Shown piece by piece: positions 59,967 to 64,000 of a stretch of 64,000 bases of DNA (positions within the stretch are counted from its first letter, which is position 1; each line of letters opens with the position of its first letter). Under the pieces are notes generated by a model that searched no databases, was not told the origin of the DNA, and worked only from the letters and a program-made list of their open reading frames with translations. The stretch is taken from positions 2,852,001 to 2,916,000 of the forward strand of contig NZ_CP108080.1 of NCBI RefSeq assembly GCF_036181745.1, read 5' to 3'. Position numbers and translations under genes: made by a program. The stretch is from Streptomyces sp. NBC_00259. GTDB lineage: Bacteria > Actinomycetota > Actinomycetes > Streptomycetales > Streptomycetaceae.

Positions 59967-60551
59967 ATGCACCGCGCATTGATCGTCGTGGACGTTCAGA
60001 ACGACTTCTGCGAGGGGGGCAGCCTCGCGGTGGCCGGGGGCGCGGACGTCGCCGCCGCCATCACCGACCTGATCGGCCAGGCCACGGCGGGGTACCGCCA
60101 TGTCGTGGCCACCCGCGACCACCACATCGACCCGGGGGACCACTTCTCGGAGCACCCCGACTACGTGGCGACATGGCCCTCGCACTGCGTCGCCGGGACC
60201 GAGGGCGTCGGCTTCCACCCGAACTTCGCGCCGGCCGTCGCCTGCGGCGCGGTCGACGCGGTCTTCGAGAAGGGCGCCTACGCGGCGGCGTACAGCGGCT
60301 TCGAGGGCACCGACGAGAACGGCTCGGCGCTGGCGGAGTGGCTGCGCGCCCGCGACGTCACCGAGGTCGACGTCGTCGGCATCGCGACCGACCACTGCGT
60401 GCGGGCCACCGCGCTGGACGCGGCGCGCGAGGGCTTCCGCACCCATGTGCTGCTGGACCTCACAGCCGGCGTCGCCGAGGCGACGACGGACCGGGCGCTG
60501 GAGGAGCTGCGGGACGCGGGCGTGGAGCTGTCGGGCAAGCCGGTGGTGTGA
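59967..60551 (+). CDS. pncA: nicotinamidase (isochorismatase-like)
   Basis: This 194-residue enzyme converts nicotinamide to nicotinate. The isochorismatase-like triad can be placed: Asp in VVDVQNDFCEGG, Lys in EKGAYAAAYSGF, and Cys in ATDHCVRATALDAA. A DHHIDPGDHFSEHP segment provides the metal ligands. It begins with ATG in a GAAGGACACC ribosome site. It follows pncB by about 146 bp, so both NAD salvage steps are next to each other. Confidence 0.95.
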   Translation: MHRALIVVDVQNDFCEGGSLAVAGGADVAAAITDLIGQATAGYRHVVATRDHHIDPGDHFSEHPDYVATWPSHCVAGTEGVGFHPNFAPAVACGAVDAVFEKGAYAAAYSGFEGTDENGSALAEWLRARDVTEVDVVGIATDHCVRATALDAAREGFRTHVLLDLTAGVAEATTDRALEELRDAGVELSGKPVV

Positions 60552-60610
60552 CGGGGGCTTCCCAGCCCACGAGCCGCCGCGCTCCACCCCCGGGCACCGC
60601 CGCCGGGCCG

Positions 60611-60925
60611 CTACGCTCCGCCCGCCGGCCGCAGCAGGGCGCGTATGGGGTGCCAGAGCTCCTGGGTCAGGGGGTCGTGGGTGCGCCAGAGCAGGCCGTC
60701 GGGGTGGTGCAGGACCGCCGTGATCTCGTCCGGCGTCGGCGGCTCCGCGTTACCGCGCAGGTACACCGCGCGCAGCCCCAGATTCCGCAGCCGCGTCAGC
60801 GCACGCGCACGGTTCGCCGCGTGCACCAGGATCCGCACCGTGCGTCCGTCGCCTGCCGGGTCGGGCAGGCCGATCGCGACCACGACACTGCCTCCTGGCA
60901 GCTTGCAGAAACCTCCGCCGGGCAT
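60611..60925 (-). CDS. hypothetical protein
   Basis: This 104-residue protein has no signal peptide or membrane segment. It has an N-terminal beta strand (SVVVAIGLPDPAGDGRTVRILV), a basic middle (RARALTRLRNLGLRAVYLRGN) and an acidic, His-containing second half (DEITAVLHHPDGLLWRTHDP). No family is recognised. It is convergent with pncA, and ends 59 bp after the pncA stop. A terminator for the downstream protease gene lies upstream of it. Confidence 0.6.
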   Translation of the reverse strand: MPGGGFCKLPGGSVVVAIGLPDPAGDGRTVRILVHAANRARALTRLRNLGLRAVYLRGNAEPPTPDEITAVLHHPDGLLWRTHDPLTQELWHPIRALLRPAGGA

Positions 60926-60986
60926 GCCGCATCACTCCCCCGTGAGCTCGCTGTCAATAAGAACTTCGTCAGACGCACCTAAACAC

Positions 60987-61022
60987 GATCGGCCGCCGCC
61001 CGCTAGAGGGCGACGGCCGATC
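60987..61022 (-). terminator. hairpin terminator after the M6 protease gene
   Basis: GATCGGCCG and CGGCCGATC, with inner CGCCC/GGGCG, form a 14-bp stem with one mismatch around a 6-base loop, about 25 bp past the protease stop. Confidence 0.85.
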
Positions 61023-61047
61023 ATGCTTTGACCTGCGACGATGCTCG

Positions 61048-63480
61048 TTACTTCGTCGAGGGGCCGACCTTCACCGTGATCGTCTGGCCGTTCTTCGGCT
61101 CGTTGACGATTGCTATACGAGTGTTGGTGTCAGCAACCTTGACACCGGCGTTCGGGTTCTCCTCGAACCAGTAGACGCCCTTGCGGTCGTCGAAGACCGA
61201 GTTGCCCTTGTGGGAAGCGATCCGCTGCGCGACGTCCGCCTTGTGCAGCGTGAGCGCATCCGACCGGAAGGTGCTGAAGGTCGAGTCGAACGCCTGGATG
61301 CGGTTGCGCATCAGCGTGCCGTCGGCCCACTTCAGCGCCTTCGCGTTGGCGTCGATCGGAAGGATCAGACCCTGGCCCGGGTGGGCGCTGGTGTTGTTGT
61401 CCTTCTGGGAGGTGTCCCACTGCCAGATGAGCAGGCCGTTCTGGTACGGGTAGTGCTCGACCCAGCTGTCCTTCGGCGCCTTGAAGCCGAAGTTGTACGG
61501 CCCGACCTTGAGGGTCTGGTCGTACGAGACGTACTGGCGGTTCTCGGCCAGGTAGTACTGCTCGTACTCGTTGGTGAAGGACTCACCGATACGGGAGAAG
61601 CCCTTCGCGGTCCAGCCGTTGTCGTCACCCTCGGCGTTGTCCGAGAACACGGGGGCGCCATCGGCGTTGACGGTGATCGCGTCGGCCGTGAAGCCCTTGC
61701 CGCCCGCGCCGCCGTCGGTCTGGTAGCGGAAGCGGACGTCGACCTTCTTGCCGGCGTACGCGTCCAGCGAGTAGACGAGCTTCTTGTTGCCCTCCGAGGG
61801 ACCGGTCAGCGCCGGGGCGTCGCTCGCGTCGCGGGGGATCGCCTTGCCGTCGGCCGTGCCGTCGACGGCGGTCCAGGTCGCGCCGCCGTCCGCCGACACC
61901 TCGGTGTAGAGGAAGTCGTAGTCGGCCTCGATGTCCCACCAGCCCGAAAGCTCCAGGGACGCCTTGGACTTGCCGGTGAGGTCCACGGAGCGGGTGAGGG
62001 TGTTCTTGAGGTCGTCACCCATGTCGCTCCACCACTGCTTGGAGCCCTCGGCGGGCTTCACGATGGTGGTGGTGACCTTCTTCTTCGGCAGCTCGACGAC
62101 GAGGGCCTGCGGGTTCTTGGTGTTGTACTCGGCCACACCCAGCTTGTGGGTGGACTTCGTCCCCGCCTTGGCCTTGGTGTAGTTGAGCCAGCCGAGCTGC
62201 AGCTTGTCCCAGGCGTTCATGTCGCCCGGCAGGTCGCCGATGGAGTCCTTGCCGGTGCCGAGCCAGGAGCCCGACGACATCAGGGACCAGAAGCCGGTGG
62301 AGTTCTCGCCGCCGCCGGACGTGTCGTACAGGTCCGGCAGGCCCAGGTCGTGGCCGTACTCGTGGGCGAAGACACCGAGGCCGCCGTTCTCCGGCTGCAT
62401 GGTGTAGTCGCCGACCCAGATGCCGGTGGTGCCGACCTGGGCGCCGCCGGCCTTGTTGTTCGCCGGGCCGGTCTTGCCGGCGTCGGTGCCGTACGCGTAC
62501 CAGCGGTGGGCCCACAGGGCGTTCGGGCCCTCGGCGCCGCCGCCCGCGGACTCGTCCTCACCGGCGTGGACGATCTGGAAGTGGTCGATGTAGCCGTCGG
62601 CCTCGTTGAAGTTGCCGTCGGCGTCGAAGTCGTAGCGGTCCCACTGGTCGTACTGGGACAGCTCCGCCTTGATCTGCGCGTCGGTCTTGCCCTTGGCCTT
62701 CTGGTCGGCCGCCCAGGCGGTGACGCCGTCACGGACCGTGTCCCAGACGTTGCTGCAGTTGGACTGGCCGCAGTAGTTGGAGCCGTAGCGGGCTTCGTTC
62801 CAGTCGACCTTGACCCAGTCGGAGACCGTGCCCTCGACCGAGTAGCGGCCGGAGGAGGTGCGCTCGTAGTAGGTCTTCAGCGAGTGCTTGGGGTTCCCCT
62901 TCTTGTCCTTGCCCTCGCCGAAGTACAGGTCCTGGAAGTGCTGCTGGTTGTAGTCCTTCTGCCAGGCCGTGGAGTTGTCGACCTTGCGGTCCGGCTCCGC
63001 GATCTTGTTGTGCAGCGGACCGGGGGTGCCGCCGTACTTCTTGACGGGCGGCTTGGGGCCGTCGCCGTCGGGGTCGACCATCGTCGTGTCGTCGACCTTG
63101 TCGCCGAACTCCACCAGGATCGTGAAGATCTTGTCGGTCTTCTCCCGGCCCAGCTCGACGTACTTCTTGTTGTCCAGCTTCACCACGTTGGACCCGCCGC
63201 GCTTCTGCACGGTCGCGTCCCCGGATATGACCTGCTCCAGCGCCGCCTGGCGCTGCTGCTCCTGCTGCTTGCTGAACGGACCCTCGAGGTCGTGGTCCAC
63301 ATGGCCCTTCTCGGCCTTGTGGTGGTCCGCGCCGGGCGCCGGATCATGGCGCTCGACACCGACCGGGCCCGAGGGCTTGTTGTCGGCCTGGGCCGTGGTG
63401 AGGGCCGCGGCCGTCGCGCCGGTCGTGGCCAGGGCCACGAGCACCGCGGACGCTCTGATCGCCCGTCGTCTGTTGGTCAC
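61048..63480 (-). CDS. secreted M6 (immune inhibitor A) metalloprotease
   Basis: This 810-residue exported protease starts with GTG and a signal peptide (RAIRASAVLVALATTGATAAALTTAQA). A propeptide region (about residues 30-130) precedes the catalytic domain, whose zinc motif is HEYGHDLGLPDLYD with a following Ser/Gly met-turn-like region (WSLMSSGSWLG). The C-terminal ~300 residues form beta-sandwich domains with calcium-binding-like GDDNGW and DADGNFNEADGY segments. Immune-inhibitor-A-type enzymes degrade host antimicrobial proteins in Bacillus; in Streptomyces they act as general extracellular proteases. GGGGGAGGAC lies 10 bases before the start. Confidence 0.92.
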   Translation of the reverse strand: MTNRRRAIRASAVLVALATTGATAAALTTAQADNKPSGPVGVERHDPAPGADHHKAEKGHVDHDLEGPFSKQQEQQRQAALEQVISGDATVQKRGGSNVVKLDNKKYVELGREKTDKIFTILVEFGDKVDDTTMVDPDGDGPKPPVKKYGGTPGPLHNKIAEPDRKVDNSTAWQKDYNQQHFQDLYFGEGKDKKGNPKHSLKTYYERTSSGRYSVEGTVSDWVKVDWNEARYGSNYCGQSNCSNVWDTVRDGVTAWAADQKAKGKTDAQIKAELSQYDQWDRYDFDADGNFNEADGYIDHFQIVHAGEDESAGGGAEGPNALWAHRWYAYGTDAGKTGPANNKAGGAQVGTTGIWVGDYTMQPENGGLGVFAHEYGHDLGLPDLYDTSGGGENSTGFWSLMSSGSWLGTGKDSIGDLPGDMNAWDKLQLGWLNYTKAKAGTKSTHKLGVAEYNTKNPQALVVELPKKKVTTTIVKPAEGSKQWWSDMGDDLKNTLTRSVDLTGKSKASLELSGWWDIEADYDFLYTEVSADGGATWTAVDGTADGKAIPRDASDAPALTGPSEGNKKLVYSLDAYAGKKVDVRFRYQTDGGAGGKGFTADAITVNADGAPVFSDNAEGDDNGWTAKGFSRIGESFTNEYEQYYLAENRQYVSYDQTLKVGPYNFGFKAPKDSWVEHYPYQNGLLIWQWDTSQKDNNTSAHPGQGLILPIDANAKALKWADGTLMRNRIQAFDSTFSTFRSDALTLHKADVAQRIASHKGNSVFDDRKGVYWFEENPNAGVKVADTNTRIAIVNEPKNGQTITVKVGPSTK

Positions 63481-63914
63481 TTGAAGGTGTCCTCCCCCGC
63501 GCACCGGCGTTCCGCGGACCAAAGGATGTGGGGTGATCCGCGCGCGGCAGCGCGTCACAAGTGACGACATTCGACCGGAGTTGGCGGAGAAAAGACAGAC
63601 CTTGACTTGAACACAGCAACTGCACTATGCAGGAGCGCAGTTCCGGATATCGGACGCGCCACTCACGCGCGGCCCGGGAGGTCACAGGCGTCCCGGGCGA
63701 GCCTCCCAGGCCCCCCGCCGGCCGGTCAACAGGCGCACCGGCCGGACCGGTTGGCGAGACGAGTGACTCCATGCGCCCCCAGTGCACCGGTACCGTGGGT
63801 TAGGTCACGCTTACTACCGGTTCCGCTCGGGCATCCACCGTCGTAGGGTCGCCGGAGAGTGCGACCCGTTGCGACACACCACCGACATCGATGCTCCGAG
63901 GGACGGAAACCGTC
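63481..63914. other. 434-bp intergenic region without genes
   Basis: This divergent promoter region contains GTCAC-AA-GTGAC at 63554-63565 (a 12-bp palindrome about 75 bp before the protease start), a TTGACT..TATGCA pair that could be a plus-strand promoter around 63602-63632, and a Pro-rich stretch with no ORF of family character. No RNA gene was recognised. Confidence 0.5.
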
Positions 63915-64000
63915 ATGCCGCGTCCGACTGCCGCACAGCTCGCCTACGGTTCGGCCACCGTCGTCATCTCGACCGTCGCCATGCTCCTCCTCTCCCGTAC
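63915..64000 (+). CDS. partial hypothetical membrane protein (cut by the window end)
   Basis: Only 28 codons are present. They begin MPRPTAAQLAYGSATVV and continue into a hydrophobic segment (VISTVAMLLL), suggesting a membrane protein. GAGGGACGG lies upstream of the ATG. No function can be assigned from the fragment. Confidence 0.55.
   Translation, partial: MPRPTAAQLAYGSATVVISTVAMLLLSR

Noticed and set aside
61210..63564. Long plus-strand frame opposite the M6 protease gene
   Set aside because: The sequence is Val/Gly/Arg-rich with no family resemblance, while the minus-strand frame has a complete M6 zinc motif.

Overview
The window is chromosomal DNA of a high-GC actinomycete, almost certainly a Streptomyces. 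Third codon positions are G/C-rich, GTG starts are frequent, and several features are typical of the genus: a WhiJ-type regulator/DUF397/ATPase locus, DasR-type dre sites at N-acetylglucosamine PTS genes, a class E sortase with an LAxTG substrate, and the mec-cysO-cysM cysteine pathway. The order rph - EIIB - EIIC - EIIC resembles the nagF-nagE1-nagE2 locus known from Streptomyces coelicolor. No rRNA, CRISPR array, insertion sequence or prophage was seen. One tRNA-Leu is present.

0-7.7 kb, minus strand: an apparent aminophosphonate uptake and breakdown operon. It holds a GntR regulator, an FAD amine oxidase, a phosphonatase-like HAD, an ABC ATPase, two permeases and a lipoprotein binding protein, followed by a NagD-type HAD. 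Paired direct repeats lie upstream of both the regulator and the oxidase. 7.7-19.8 kb: an LAxTG wall protein, a ROK regulator divergent from a Gfo/Idh/MocA oxidoreductase, a GlcG/HbpS-like protein, an FAH-family enzyme, a YidC-like insertase, an HxlR/MFS divergent pair with two clear operators, a LamG-plus-cysteine-hydrolase exported protein, sortase E and a SEC-C protein. 19.8-25 kb: an apparently acquired island with lower GC, carrying a PLD-nuclease/SF2-helicase/DUF3427 protein and a WhiJ-type triplet.

25-38 kb: small housekeeping and hypothetical proteins, DUF445 protein, SGNH hydrolase, Bcp peroxiredoxin, DUF3618, a GroES-like protein, a guanidine-III riboswitch controlling an SMR (Gdx) exporter, a bifunctional penicillin-binding protein and an ABC-2 exporter operon. 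38-46 kb: DUF1707 protein, a tandem HNH pair, tRNA-Leu, rdgB, rph and the GlcNAc PTS genes with dre sites. 46-64 kb: universal stress protein and APC permease, an MBL-fold hydrolase, a membrane-anchored PemK/MazF-like protein, cysM-cysO with a Cys-containing leader peptide and attenuator, mec, a TetR-MMPL-DUF2993 unit with two operators, an amino acid permease, DUF2017-clpS, the NAD salvage genes pncB and pncA, a large secreted M6 protease and the first bases of a further gene.

The observations most worth following up are the guanidine riboswitch, the cysteine leader peptide/attenuator, the aminophosphonate operon with its repeat operators, the clpS/pncB palindrome, the DUF3427 island and the HNH pair built from repeated modules.
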